Source of the DNA: Nemertoderma westbladi
Taxonomy: Eukaryota > Xenacoelomorpha > Nemertodermatida > Nemertodermatidae
DNA length: 64,000 nt
Reading direction: 5' to 3'
Assembly (NCBI GenBank): GCA_032718475.1
Contig: JAUCBJ010007525.1
Location: 46,063-110,062, forward strand
Part shown: positions 41,101-51,971 of the stretch, piece after piece
How positions within the stretch are numbered: the stretch's first letter is position 1
Layout of the letters: each line of letters starts with the position of its first letter
Notes under the pieces: model-generated
Database searches by the model: none
Told to the model about the DNA's origin: nothing
The model's input: the letters and a program-made list of their open reading frames with translations, nothing else
Translations under genes and position numbers: made by a program

Positions 41101-41589
41101 AGTTGAACAATTTTAGGGCTATTTTAGAGTATTCTGCGCATTGCGTAAAAATGACTAGTTATGTCCGCAAAAGCTTTTACACAAGCACCAATCGGAGCTC
41201 GCGGCACATCGAACGGAAGCTCTCGTCACGAGCATGTGCACTGTCGCTATCTCGAGTCTTATTTTGCGCATTTGTTTGCGTGAATGCAGATTTCGTGAAT
41301 TTGGTACCGGTAGCGCGGTAGGCCTAGCAGTTCATTCTGTCACTCTACATGTTGGGTCTCGACTATTATGCTACTTTTTCATGCCATCTACGTGATGCAG
41401 ACTGCCACAAGCACAGGACGCGAAACGTCGTTATATCGAGGCGAATTTTATGCATCATTTATGTGTGAATGCGTATTTGTGGTCAAATTGGGCTATTATT
41501 CCATAACCATTTTCAGCCAAATTTGTCAACCAGCAGGAAACTCTATAACAGCGGTTGCACCAACAGTCTCAATCTGTTCTAAATGATAC
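38150..41589. other. Non-coding region with short repeats, no gene recognised
   Basis: 3.4 kb without a protein-like ORF. It has ATACCGGTAT palindromes (about 38285, 38345, 38400), a hairpin-bearing tandem repeat (39850-40050), a CACACTACTT repeat (about 40430-40485) and a partly duplicated stretch (41210-41300 versus 41400-41490). A BEL-B 5' LTR should lie in the first part but I could not delimit it. Confidence 0.5.
39846..40046 (+). repeat. Three-copy tandem repeat of two alternating hairpins
   Basis: About 65-bp unit. AATGTTCT-CACC-AGAACATT is a perfect 8-bp stem with a 4-base loop. TTATTGC-CTACTGC-GCAATAA forms a 7-bp stem. Units occur near 39865, 39930 and 39995; the third loses the first hairpin (AATGTTCGCGC). 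Confidence 0.8.
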
Positions 41590-42160
41590 TTTTCAGATAC
41601 GTTCCTGACCATAGACTGCGTGTTTTGGAAGACACTGATCAATCTGCAGTTCTCCAGTCTGCCGCTAGGGGGCGAAATGTCAGAAACTGAAAACCTTCTC
41701 ACATTTCGTTATTATTAATGCCTTTTAGCTGATCTGTGGCAGAGGTCTACTATACCATAGGCTGTATGTTTTCAGAGGATGCTGACCAATCTGCAATTCC
41801 CCAGTCTGCCACTAGGGGGGGGAAATATCTGAAAGTGAAAACCTTATCCCATTTCGTTGTTTATAATGCTTTTTTGCTGATACTTGGCAGAAGTCGACTA
41901 CACCATAGACTGCGTGTTTGTAGAGAACTCTGAATAATCTGAAATTCCTCTGTCTGCCGGTAGGGTGCGCAATGTCTGAAAGTGAAAACCTTCACCCATT
42001 TCGTTGTTTATACTGCTTTTTTGCTGATACTTGGCAGAGGTCTAGTACACCAAGACTGCGTATTTGGGGAGGAGCTAGAACCAGTATGCATTTCTCCAGT
42101 CTACCGCTAGGGGGCCAAATGTCTGAAAGTGAAAACCTTATCCCATTTCGTTATTAATAA
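41590..42160 (+). repeat. 147-bp satellite array, left part
   Basis: Four monomers anchored on CCGCTAGGGGGCG-like cores at 41662, 41809, 41957 and 42104 (spacing 147-148). Shared text is GTCTGAAAGTGAAAACCTT, CCCATTTCGTT, and GCTGATACTTGGCAGA, then TACACCATAGACTGCGTGTTT. The array is interrupted by BEL-A at 42161 and continues in phase at 55276. Confidence 0.88.
42156..42160. repeat. BEL-A target-site duplication, left
   Basis: AATAA, repeated at 55276-55280 just after the 3' LTR. A 5-bp duplication is normal for BEL/Pao elements. Confidence 0.8.
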
Positions 42161-42410
42161 TGTTAGCATATTCAATTCCGCTAGCCAGCCCCACAAAGTT
42201 GGCTTTAAGCAATATGGGGAGCACGAGGTTGATTACCAATCAACCTCGTGTCACCCCAATAAACAGGGACAACAGGCCCCAGGGGAACACACAAAGGGGG
42301 TCAGAGGTTATACCTCCGAGAGAGAGAATAACAGCAGTAGGGGGGGAAAACACTCCCAGAGAGATGGGAGGCGAGAAGTAAGTTGTTAGCCAATGGGGGG
42401 AAGGCATCCA
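42161..42410 (+). repeat. BEL-A 5' LTR, 3' part deleted
   Basis: 250 bp from TGTTAGC, matching 54705-54954 with about half a dozen differences. The last 321 bp of the LTR (54955-55275 in the other copy), the primer-binding site and leader are missing. The sequence jumps directly into ORF1 after GGCATCCA. Confidence 0.88.
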
Positions 42411-43099
42411 TGGGGCGTGCCGATGTTGCCGGCCAGCCACAGGCTGAGGGCGACGGACGGCCCACCGGAACGGCGACGGTGGGGCCGCCGGTACGACGCC
42501 GGACACGGAGGGATAAAGGAGACATCGGCGACGAGGACGTCAGGGTCAGCGACCGGCTCCGACGAGCCTACGCCGCGACCCGAAAGCAACTGAGAGAAGC
42601 CAAAGGAGGGGCGAAGATAGACGAGGTGAAGTTAAAGAAGTGGCTAGGTGAGTCGAATAAACATTTTGAATACTTAATGCGCTTTGGGCAGGGAGAACTA
42701 GCCGATGAGAGAGCGAGAGGGGTTGCCAGCGAACTGTTTGAACTATGGGAATGTAGGGGTATGGAACCTAGCGTAGTGTACGTAAGGCCATACTTAGTCG
42801 ATGCTCGGGGAGTAAAATTGGTGGGTTGGAGGAGACCGCAGGAGAGCGAATCTGAGGTTAACCCCGAGGATTCGGTCTCGTCGGTCGGAGAAAATTCCGG
42901 GAGGCGGGGGAAAGTTAGTAGGATGGGAAGGCAACGGGAGTCCGTCGTGACCGATAAGTCTGCTACATCCTCCGCAAAAGAAAGACGGGTGAGGGAAATA
43001 GATCTGGCATGCCAGCTCGATCTGGCAGCGCTAGAGAGAATTAGAGAGACAGTTAGAGGAAGGGAGTGCGTTATTAGAGAAGGAGAAAGAACTGGTTAG
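42411..43099 (+). pseudogene. BEL-A pre-gag ORF1, unknown
   Basis: About 229 codons of open frame that begins at the LTR deletion junction, so the true start is lost. The segment RPTGTATVGPPVRRRTRR, NKHFEYLMRFGQGELADE and VVYVRPYLVDARGVKLVGW is conserved with BEL-C (24398-24937). The end is a basic helix. A one-base shift near 43085 moves the protein into the next frame. No known domain. Conservation in two copies argues that it was a real element protein. Confidence 0.65.
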
Positions 43100-43646
43100 A
43101 GAGAACAGAGAGAGGGCCGAGAAGGTCGCGAGAAGCTTTAAGGAGTGCGAGGAAATAGGGAGGATAGAAAGGAAGGAGCAAGAAGAGCGCGAGGCGAGAG
43201 AGCAGAATAGACGTGAAGAATGTGAGGCGAGAGAGCAGAGTGAACGTGTGAGAGAGCGGAATGAACTTAAAGAGCGCGAGGCGAGGGCGGAAGGTGAGCG
43301 AAGAGAGCGCGAGGCGAGACGACTCAAGAGGGTTGCGAGAGAGGCGGAATTAGCCGATCAGAGTGCGCGGGAGGATCTGGAGAGAGAGGCAAAGGGGAAG
43401 CGTGTGCGGGATGATATACATGCCCGCCTAAGAGGGCTTATTCAATATCAAGCCAAACAGAAGCACCGACTGGAACTGGCGCAGATGGGGCTGTCAGAGA
43501 GCGAAGCTGGCTCGAGCATTTACGAGGAGCCGGGAGTTAGGGAAACGTTTATTAATACCCCACTTACAGGGACCACACGACAGACCCAGGACTGGTGTGA
43601 CCATACGGGCGGGGGGGGGGGGGGGGGGGTAATAATAATACAGTAG
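43100..43646 (+). pseudogene. BEL-A coiled-coil continuation of ORF1
   Basis: A highly charged helix (EREAREQNRREECEAR type) about 110 residues long, then KRVRDDIHARLRGLIQYQAKQ, conserved with BEL-C 23830-24222, an acidic linker and a run of Gly codons from a poly-G tract at 43612-43629. The frame ends just after the tract. Long coiled coils suggest oligomerisation. Confidence 0.65.
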
Positions 43647-43672
43647 ATAACGTTAATATTAATAGTACCGTA

Positions 43673-44296
43673 TTGGATAATTATAACCAAACCTTTATTG
43701 CAGGAAATATTTTACCTAGTAGTAGTAATTTAAATTCAAATACAAGTAATTCGAATAATAATACTAATTTAAATAATCCGAATAATCCGAATTCACATAA
43801 TCTAAATAATTCAAATAACCTTATTTCGAACGAACAAAATGTCCCCGTTTCTAATTTAGGGGTGCAAAATAATTTAATTGATTTGGAGGATTTGATTGAT
43901 TTAACAGACAATACTGGCAGTGGTGCTATTAATATGAGCGTGGCGGACGTGCATAGCCCGGTAAACGAGGGCCTGGTAGGCCACGTAGTTAGTAGGCAGG
44001 AAGTGGCGGGGTTGAGTCAACCCAGTGAGGGCCTGGTAGGCCACGTAGTTAGTAGGCAGGAGGTGGCGGGGTTGAGTCAACCCGATGGGGGTCTGGTAGG
44101 CCACGCAGTTAGTAGGCAGGAAGTGGAAGGCCTGGTAAGCCACACAGTAGCAGAGAGAGAGGCAGGGGTGAATAGACCCAGCCACAGTAGGGTTAGTGTG
44201 GTGACTAGAGAGGGGTGTGGAGGTGAAGTGAGAGAAAGTGAAGCAATAGGTGGCGAGTGGGGGGGGGGCTACAGGAGCCCCACAATGAGAGATTAG
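43673..44296 (+). CDS. BEL-A Asn-rich ORF with VGHVVSRQEVAGLSQP repeats
   Basis: 207 codons. The N-terminal 55 residues are an Asn/Ser-rich low-complexity stretch (SNSNNNTNLNNPNNPN), as in BEL-C. Then an acidic LIDLEDLIDLTD segment and three repeats of about 20 residues (EGLVGHVVSRQEVAGLSQP) encoded by nearly identical 60-bp DNA units (43966-44145). The frame ends shortly after another poly-G run. Function unknown; may be one segment of a larger pre-gag protein joined across G runs. Confidence 0.55.
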   Translation: MDNYNQTFIAGNILPSSSNLNSNTSNSNNNTNLNNPNNPNSHNLNNSNNLISNEQNVPVSNLGVQNNLIDLEDLIDLTDNTGSGAINMSVADVHSPVNEGLVGHVVSRQEVAGLSQPSEGLVGHVVSRQEVAGLSQPDGGLVGHAVSRQEVEGLVSHTVAEREAGVNRPSHSRVSVVTREGCGGEVRESEAIGGEWGGGYRSPTMRD

Positions 44297-45042
44297 CGGC
44301 GAGCGGGGGAGGGGGGGGGGTAGAGAGTGTCCCACAGGCGTCGGCGGATAATGCGCGGGGCGAATTAGGTGAACCGCAGTACCCGGCGATGGAGAATAGT
44401 AGGGGGGTTACGAGTATCCCCAGTGGCGTGCGATCGAGCAGAGAGAGACAGGTTGACGTTGCGAGAGGGCGAGCGACGAGACGTCGAGCCCAATCAGAAG
44501 AGGGAAGAAGAACAGTGGAGTTTAACCGGGAGGTCGACGAGAGATCTCATGACCGGGGATACTGCACTACAGAGAGAAGAAAGGAAGAGAGTAGAAGAAG
44601 TGTCATCGCGAACGATAGGAGAGCGAGGACGGATAGCGAGCCGTCGGTAGTAGAGATGGAGAGTCAGCGGGGTCGAACTTCGGGAGATTGCCGTCGTCCC
44701 GGGGAGATGCGACCTGACGAGGCGTATTGCGCGCAGAGAGAGGGGTACAGGATGTACCGGCACGAGGACGAGAGCAGTAGAGGGGGTCGAAGAGAAACTT
44801 CCCGACGGGATATACCTACCGATCGAGAATACGGTAGCCGCGGGGAGGATTATTCGAGAAGGTTAAACTTTGATCCCGAGCGACACATACAGACTGCAGG
44901 ACATACTGTAGGCCTTACTGCACATACCATAGGCCATGCTGGGAGAGATAATGTAGGCGATAGGATAGCGCGAACGACGGGATTAAACCCGGAAACCCGG
45001 AGTACATACCGGCAGGTAGGCCAGAAGTGGATAGGCCTATAG
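44257..45042 (+). CDS. BEL-A Arg/Glu-rich ORF overlapping gag-pol
   Basis: 261 codons, strongly charged (Arg, Glu, Ser), with patches such as DNARGELGEPQYP, SRRDIPTDREYG and YCAQREGYRMYRHED, and a short QTAGHTVGLTAHTIGHAG repeat near the end. No known domain. Its last 16 bp (45027-45042) overlap the start of gag-pol in another frame, so the two could be linked by frameshifting or re-initiation. Confidence 0.5.
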   Translation: MGGGLQEPHNERLAASGGGGGVESVPQASADNARGELGEPQYPAMENSRGVTSIPSGVRSSRERQVDVARGRATRRRAQSEEGRRTVEFNREVDERSHDRGYCTTERRKEESRRSVIANDRRARTDSEPSVVEMESQRGRTSGDCRRPGEMRPDEAYCAQREGYRMYRHEDESSRGGRRETSRRDIPTDREYGSRGEDYSRRLNFDPERHIQTAGHTVGLTAHTIGHAGRDNVGDRIARTTGLNPETRSTYRQVGQKWIGL

Positions 45043-48000
45043 CGGTACCAGCACAACAGTATGACTACAGCATGCAAGGACATAACATATACCCAGGGGA
45101 GGGGAGAATTATTGCGGATAGGTGCATGGGCCCCAATATATTAACATCAACCCCAGTACCAAACATACCGGTGGGGGGGGGGGGGGGACAGGGTGACATT
45201 CCCCCATCACAATATCAACAATATACCCCAATAGGAGTACGAACATCGAATGCCTTGGACGCGAATAGGTCGTGCGACACGGAAATATGGAGGGGGCCGT
45301 TACCCCCAATGATATATCCGACGCAACAAATAAAATCAACAGATAGGACGGGCAGACCGCACCCAACAAAAGAATCTGTACAGCATCCCTTGAACCCATT
45401 GGAAGCGCAAGCGATGGGAATGGCCACGTTAATCGATGCATTAAAGACCAGGATCGAGTTACCACCCGTGGAACCATTCAAATTCGATGGAAGTAGGCTG
45501 GAAGAATACCTACAGTTTCGGCGAATGTATAGTAATGAAATATTAACAAAGAATTTGACGCAGGCAGAGTGCCTAAAGTATCTACAAGTGTATACAGGAG
45601 GCCCAGCATACGAAATCGTGAGGCAATACCAGGGCATCGAGGGCGGCTTCACGACAGCATGGCGGGCACTAGACAGGGAGTACGGGCACCCGGCCAAGAT
45701 CATCCGGCAAACCCTGAGAGGTATAACATCGGGTGGCCTACAGGATAATCCCATTAGCATAAAGACATTCGCTAACAAAGTCGAGAAGGCGCTAATCGTA
45801 CTAAAGACTCTGGATGCGCCATATGAACTCAACGCGTCTAACAACATCACTACGATAGCGCAGGCACTACCGATTTGGCTGCGCAATAAGTGGAGAGAAA
45901 TCGCTTTCTCCACTCGAGATAGGAAGGGTGCGGAACCGGGTTTAGAAGAGATGTCTAGCTTCTTGAATTATGAAGCTGAACTAATAACGGACCCAGTCTA
46001 TAGCGACGATAGCCTGGGAAAGGGACTAAAGACCAATTATCACAGGCCGAAACCAGAGCACAACGCGTCGAACGCATTGCCAAAGCTCAGACAGTCACTG
46101 CCATACGCAGCAACACAGGGGACTACCAGTCCACAAGTAGCCGGGGGTAAGACCACATCATGGAGCGGACAGGGGAAAAATAACAACACAAATAAACATA
46201 ACCCCGGCACGCCCAGTAGGCCGAACCCAAACAATAAGAATAGTAGGGATTTTGGTACAAATATAAGTGCGATATGCAACACACTTTATAAGGATGGCTA
46301 CAACCCAAAGAGCAAATGCCAATTACATACAAATGCACTTCATCAGACCATGAACTGCAGGTACTGGCAAGCGCTACCCAGGGAAGATCAGGTAGAATAC
46401 GCGAGAAGGAATGAAATCTGTTCACGATGTGTGATGAGTGGACATAGAGCTAACCAATGCAAGGAAACGCCAATTAAGTTCGGTCAAAGTAAAGGTCAGA
46501 CGATTGCAACAAGCACCGTAGTGGCGAGGAAGAGAGGAACGGTACTACTAGGGGTAGTACCAGTAAGGATAATCGGGGAAGGCAATCGATCAGTAACCAC
46601 ACTGATGCTGGTCGACAGTGGTGCAGCCTTCACCTTAGTTGAGGATTGGGTGGCCGAAGAGATAGGATTGAGAACGAGGCCAAGTAGAATGGCGGTAACA
46701 ACCATCTCCAGCAAAGATGAGGTCCTGGAGATGAGGACCGGACGGTGCGCGATAGCAGCAATAGCACCGGGATGCGACTATGGGGCAACCATCGACCCCA
46801 TCCAGGTGATAGAGTCGATAAATATCAACGCCAGGCGGCCAACCAACATCGAGGTCGAACAATATAGATTCCTGGACAGGTTCGATTTCTCAATCCCAGA
46901 GGTGGACGTTAGGAAGGTATCCATCATCATAGTAGGAATGGACTGCCCGACGGCCCACGAGAGAATGCAAACGGTCTTTGGCGAAGACAGGCAGTGTGAC
47001 CCGGTGGCGATTTTAACACCATTCGGGTGGACGCTGTGCGGCCCAATTAAGAGCAAAATACCATTTAGGATGTCGGAGACATCAGGATGCATGTTCGCGG
47101 GAACTATGCGAGAAATGGGAGATGAGGGAGCAGAGGAGCAGCTCAGGAGACTGCTCAGACAGGATTTTCAGGGATTAAAAGAGACCGGGGTCGGAACTTC
47201 GGTAGAAGACAAGCAGGCTTTACAAAGTGTAAAGGAATCGATGACATGCGATGAGGGGCGGTATACCATAGGGATGGTATGGAAGTTACCGAAGCTACCG
47301 CTACCCGACATTAAAGGAATGGTACTCACGAGGCTTCGTAAGTTGAAGCAGACGCTAAAACGGAGCCCCGAGAAGAATGAGTACATTCATAAGACAATCA
47401 GGAAGTATGTCGAGAAAGGATGGGCCATAGAGTTACCGGTCGACGAGCCAAACACGGACAGGACCTATTACCTACCACTCCATGTGGCCCTAGACCCGAA
47501 GAAAGGTAAACTGCGGATGGTAGTTGACGCATCGGCTAAAACGAACAGCAAGTGCCTAAACGATTATCTGCTGGAGGGTCCCAACATCTACAACTCAGGG
47601 ATCGAGGTCCTACTCAGATTCAGGAATGGGAAACACGCTTTCACCTGCGACATCGAAGGCATGTTCAACCAAGTCTGGAATCAATGGAGTCTGGAACCAA
47701 GTCTGGAACCAATGGAGTCTGGAAATACGGTTAAGGAACTACTGGATACGGGGCGCGAGGTTCGCGACATCCTAAAAGGATCCGGGTTCAACCTAACCAA
47801 GTTCCAATCCAGCTCGCAAGAGTTCATGAAAGCCATAGAGTACAGGAGGCCAGAGTCGACCATGGATAATCCCACGACAGACAAGGGACAGGACATGGCG
47901 AACAAGAGAGGTGAGTCCCAACAGAAGGCACTAGGGATCGTGTGGAACCGAGAGACAGACGAGTTGAAATACCAGTTGAGTCAGGAGGGCGCAGACATCC

Positions 48001-48581
48001 ACACAAAGAGGGGCTATGTGTCGTACATAGCAAGGATATACGATCCCCTAGGCCTAGCATCCCCATTACTAGTCACGGGGAAACAGATACTCAAGAGAGT
48101 GTACAAACTAAAAGACGAGTGGGATACAGAGGTCCCGGAAGAGATCAGCAAGCAATGGAGCAAGTGGACAGAGAGTTTAGAGCAGATGGGAACATACAGC
48201 ATGCCACGCGTGTATTTCCCGGATGGGAACATGACGAATCTGGATCTGCACATGTTCTCCGATGCGTCATTAGAGGCATACGGAGCGGCACTCTACTTAG
48301 TACAACGAGAGGGGGCTCACAAGCCCAGACTCGCATTCAGCAAAGCGAAGTCGATGCCACCAGATTCAGCATCAGTTCCGAAACTCGAGTTGACAGCTGC
48401 GAGATTAGGAGTTAGGGCCACAGCCTACTTAGTGGACGCTATTCCCAACATAGTGGAGACTCACTATTGGACGGACTCCATGGTAGTGCTTGGTTGGCTA
48501 CACAATGAGAGGACGAGATACCCTATATTTGTCGCAAACAGGGTGGACGAGATAGGAGCGACGACAGAATTGGAAAGGTGA
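45027..48581 (+). pseudogene. gag-pol: BEL-A Gag-Pol (Gag, protease, defective RT, RNase H)
   Basis: 1184 codons. DUF1759-like Gag core (VEPFKFDGSRLEEYLQF, about residue 150; EYGHPAKIIRQTL), a Cys/His-rich region with CCHC knuckle CSRCVMSGHRANQC (about 465), aspartic protease LMLVDSGAAFTL (about 527) and a DUF1758-type DPVAILTPFGWTLCGP segment. RT begins (LRMVVDASAK about 827; motif A CDIEGMFNQV about 873) but then jumps to ELLDTGREVRDILKGSGFNLTKF. The part with the catalytic Y-x-D-D box is missing, replaced by a 28-bp tandem repeat. RNase H follows (HMFSDASLEAYGAALYL about 1070; KLELTAARLG; WTDSMVVLGWL). Ends at an in-frame TGA. Confidence 0.88.
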
Positions 48582-50333
48582 CACTACTGCCCAACGGAAG
48601 ATAACCCAGCGGACTTGTTATCGAGGGGCATGGCACGCCACACTTTCTTGAAGAAGGAAGTATTGTGGCAGCATGGGCCGCAATTCCTGAACAATAAGAC
48701 AGCCTGGCCGCCGATGAGAAAGGTGGATCCGGGCGCAGAGCAAATAACGTTAGAGGAAGAGGGAGGGGATTCAGAAGGTGAGGAAATATACAGCCAGATG
48801 GTAAGGGACGTGCAACCGAAACCGGAAGAACTGTGCGATAACCTGACAGACAAACTCCTTAGCTACAGATCAAGTTGGTACAAGACCGAGAAGTTAGTGG
48901 CATACTGGAAAGCCTTCAGGGACTTCCTTAGGGGAATCGGTAGAGATGCAAAAGGTATAATAACCGTCGATCTGGAGGGGACGGCCAAGGCCATCATCCG
49001 CTACGAACAGAGGAAGAATTACGGCGACGAGGTGGAACGCGTCGGCAAACAACAGCATCTCCGACGGGACAGCAAGCTGATCGCGCTGTCGCCACAACTA
49101 AACGATGATGGAATCTTAGTGATGAACTCTAGAGTGTCGAACCACAACAGTATCATCATTCCGCCAAAGCCCATCATCATCCCCAATGGATCATCGATAG
49201 TCCATCAGATCATCTGGGACTCCTATAAGTCGATATTGCACGGGGGCACCAACCGAACCCTCACGGAGATACGAAGGACCTTTTGGGTCAAACAGCTAAG
49301 GAAAAAGGTAAAGGCGGAAGTGGGGCAGTGCCAGACCTGCCGACGGGCGAAGAAGGAGCGGGCCATACAGGAAATGGCGCCATTACTGGCCAGTAGAGTG
49401 AGACAGCACGACCCGCCATTCACGCACTGCGGTGTGGATATGTTCGGGCCGATAAATATTAAGGTGATGCGGCACACGGAGAAGCGCTACGGCATCATCT
49501 TCATATGTAACAACACACTGGCGGTAGGGATAGAACTCGCCCAAGATGCAACAGCATCGGCATTCATTAATGCCCAAGATAGGTTCAGGGACCGCAAAGG
49601 TGGGACGATCGCAGTAATATACTCCGACAATGGAACCAATTTTGTGGGGGCAGAGAACGAGATGGCGGATGCCTTGGATATCCTGGAAGGGGAGGAAGTC
49701 AGGGCAGCCATGAGAAGACGACAAGTGAAGTGGGAGAGGAGGACTCCGTATGCTCCGCATACTCTAGGATGTGTCAAGAGACTTGTGGGTAGTTCCAAAC
49801 ATCTGATGACGAAGTTGATGAACACCCACATGGTAACAGAGGACATACTAAGGACGGTACTAGCAAAGTGCGAGGGTATCATTAATAGCAGACCGCTATA
49901 TCCAGAAAATGATGACCCGGAGTCATTAGATGTATTGACGCCTAGTCACTTTCTAATGGAAAGGCCAGCGACCATTGACATGCAGGGTGTAGATCCAGAC
50001 GATATACACTCCCGACAGAGCTGGAAAGTCGCCAAGGCGATAAGCGCAGAGTACTGGAGGAGGTGGGTCGAAGAATATCTACCCACGCTCCATAGAAGAA
50101 GCAAGTGGAGGAACACGAATAGGGAGTTAAAAGAGGGTGATCTGGTGATCGTCACGGACGATACCATCATCAATAACCAGTGGCGATTGGCGAGAGTTGT
50201 GGGCACTTACTCCGATGAGGATGGAAGAGTCCGATCGGTAGAAGTGCGGATAGGTGGCAAAATAGGAGCAAAAGATAGAAAGACCTACAGGAGGGCTGTG
50301 GGTAAGTGCTGCCTTCTGGAGGGAGCACCCTAG
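48582..50333 (+). pseudogene. BEL-A integrase region (same frame as gag-pol after a TGA)
   Basis: Continues the gag-pol frame directly after TGA 48579-48581, with the BEL-typical NPADLLSRG sequence. Integrase parts are zinc-binding (ILHGGTNRTLTEI, CQTCRRAK, about 240 residues after the ATG at 48615), core with first Asp (CGVDMFGPI), second Asp (IYSDNGTNFVGAE) and the C-terminal region (INSRPLYP, LTPSHFLMERP, RWRLARV-type NQWRLARVVG, RRAVGKCCLLEG). At the catalytic Glu position the sequence is TLGCVKRLVG where the family has GG-x-W-E-R-L-V. Glu is replaced by Lys, so strand transfer should be lost. Confidence 0.87.
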
Positions 50334-51449
50334 TGTTTAGTCGTCCAAGTTTTGGACTGAGGGGGGTGGGATTGAGGGCGAGACGCCCTTCCCACACATA
50401 AAATATAAAAAAATAATAAATAAAGAAAGAGTAGGTAGGCAGATAGTAAGAGTTAGTAGTTAGAGGGTACGTAGTACCGTTAGTTAGTTAGTAAGAGTTA
50501 GTAAGAGGGTACGTAGTACCGTTAGTTAGTTAGTAAGAGATAGTAGTAAGAGGGTACGTAGTACCGTTAGTCAGTTAGTAAGAGTTAGTAAGAGGGTACG
50601 TAGTACCGTTAGTTAGTTAGTAAGAGTTAGTAGTAAGAGGGTACATAGTACCATTAGTTAGTTAGTAAGAGTTAGTAAGAGGGTACGTAGTACCGTTAGT
50701 TAGTTAGTAAGAGATAGTAGTAAGAGGGTACGTAGTACCGTTAGTTGAGAGAGAGTTAGAAATTAGTAAGAGGGTACGTAGTACCGGTTAGTAGGAGTTG
50801 AGGGAGAGTTAGAGATTAGTAAGAGGGTACGTAGTACCGGTTAGTAGGAGTTGAGGGAGAGTTAGAGATTAGTAAGAGGGTACGTAGTACCGGCTAGTAG
50901 AAGATAGTTAGAGATTAGTAAGAGGGTACATAGTACCGGTTAGTAGGAGTTAGTAGAAGTTAGTTAGAAGTTAGTGGTAAAAGGGTATGTATAATATAGA
51001 TATTAGTTAGTAGTAAGTAGCGAGAGGGGGGCATATGAGTATAGCTGGATAAATCGTGTAGGCCACGCGACGCATACTGTTGTACTGCACAAGCCCACAG
51101 AGTAGGCCAGAATGTGGATTACGAAATAGAGTAATCCATCAGCGATAATAAGTAGGTAGTAGCACAGTAGTACGATTAAATTAAAATAAAATAGAATCAG
51201 AAAATTAGACAAATGATGGTAACAGTAGAAAGAAAATTCTGGAACATAATTAAAGTAATGCACAAAATTGCAATTTAGGGTACAATTTGACAGTTTTAGG
51301 AATTAAGTAGTAAAAATTTGGCTATAACTCGAGGTTAAGTAAGAAATAGGCCATTGTCGAACTGTACAGACCATCATAATCTTATCACTCATCTGTACTG
51401 CGCCTTGGCAAGGCACCACCTTACAGGTGAGCGAGTGAGAGAGTTCGAA
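50334..51449. other. BEL-A spacer between integrase and accessory ORFs
   Basis: 1.1 kb. The first part carries the GGGTACGTAGTACC tandem repeats (50440-50960). 50961-51449 is AT-richer unique sequence without a clear ORF, possibly the promoter or splice region of the downstream frame. Confidence 0.55.
50440..50960 (+). repeat. Tandem repeats with GGTAC-GTA-GTACC hairpin
   Basis: About 12 units of 30-60 bp, each with AAGAGGGTACGTAGTACCG followed by TTAGTTAGTTAGTAAGAG variants. GGTAC and GTACC are inverted arms around GTA. Confidence 0.9.
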
Positions 51450-51971
51450 ATGGTGGGGAAACTGATCAGGAAGAGAAAGGCGGAGTCAGGAGGAAAGGAG
51501 ATACTGGTGGATTTCACTAAGAGGCATCCAGAAGAGAAGACGAGGGGATACTACGAGCGGTTAGAGAGAGGTCACGGAGCGCGAGCGCTACAAGACCATT
51601 TCAGGGAGGTGCACGAACAGCGGCTGGTCGGGACCTACAGGACGCCATCACTGGACAACGCGATCTTCGAGCATTTCCACTACGTGGTGAAAGGAGACGA
51701 AGCAAAGTTCGGGATTCCGAAGTACGCAAGAGAGCCACCGAGGAAAGATTGGAAGAGGTTCGTAGAATCCGTCAGCAGAGAAGGATACATGGTCCTAGAT
51801 GATGAGGGGACCGTGGAAGATGAGGAGGGTTCGAGGAGAGGATCGGCGGGGTCGGCCAGAACCATACTCCTACATTTGGGCGCGCCAAATGGGGATATAT
51901 TCCTCTTCGATCTAGGGACGTATGGAAAGAAGGATGGGCCGAAGTTGAACCGGTTGCCGAAGGCGGTGTAA
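51450..51971 (+). CDS. BEL-A accessory ORF4, unknown
   Basis: 173 codons from the ATG at 51450 (the frame is open a further 32 codons upstream). Basic N-terminus (MVGKLIRKRK), then a helix-rich region (FREVHEQRLVGTYRTPSLD), KRFVESVSREGYMVLDDE, an acidic Ser-rich linker and a strand-rich end (TILLHLGAPNGDIFLFDLGTY). No known domain and no signal peptide or membrane segment, so it is not an envelope protein. It ends at TAA 51969-51971, but the same frame continues into ORF5. Confidence 0.55.
   Translation: MVGKLIRKRKAESGGKEILVDFTKRHPEEKTRGYYERLERGHGARALQDHFREVHEQRLVGTYRTPSLDNAIFEHFHYVVKGDEAKFGIPKYAREPPRKDWKRFVESVSREGYMVLDDEGTVEDEEGSRRGSAGSARTILLHLGAPNGDIFLFDLGTYGKKDGPKLNRLPKAV

Noticed and set aside
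41103-41586. Two 72-aa plus-strand ORFs
   Set aside because: No domain, lie in partly duplicated non-coding DNA, composition not protein-like.
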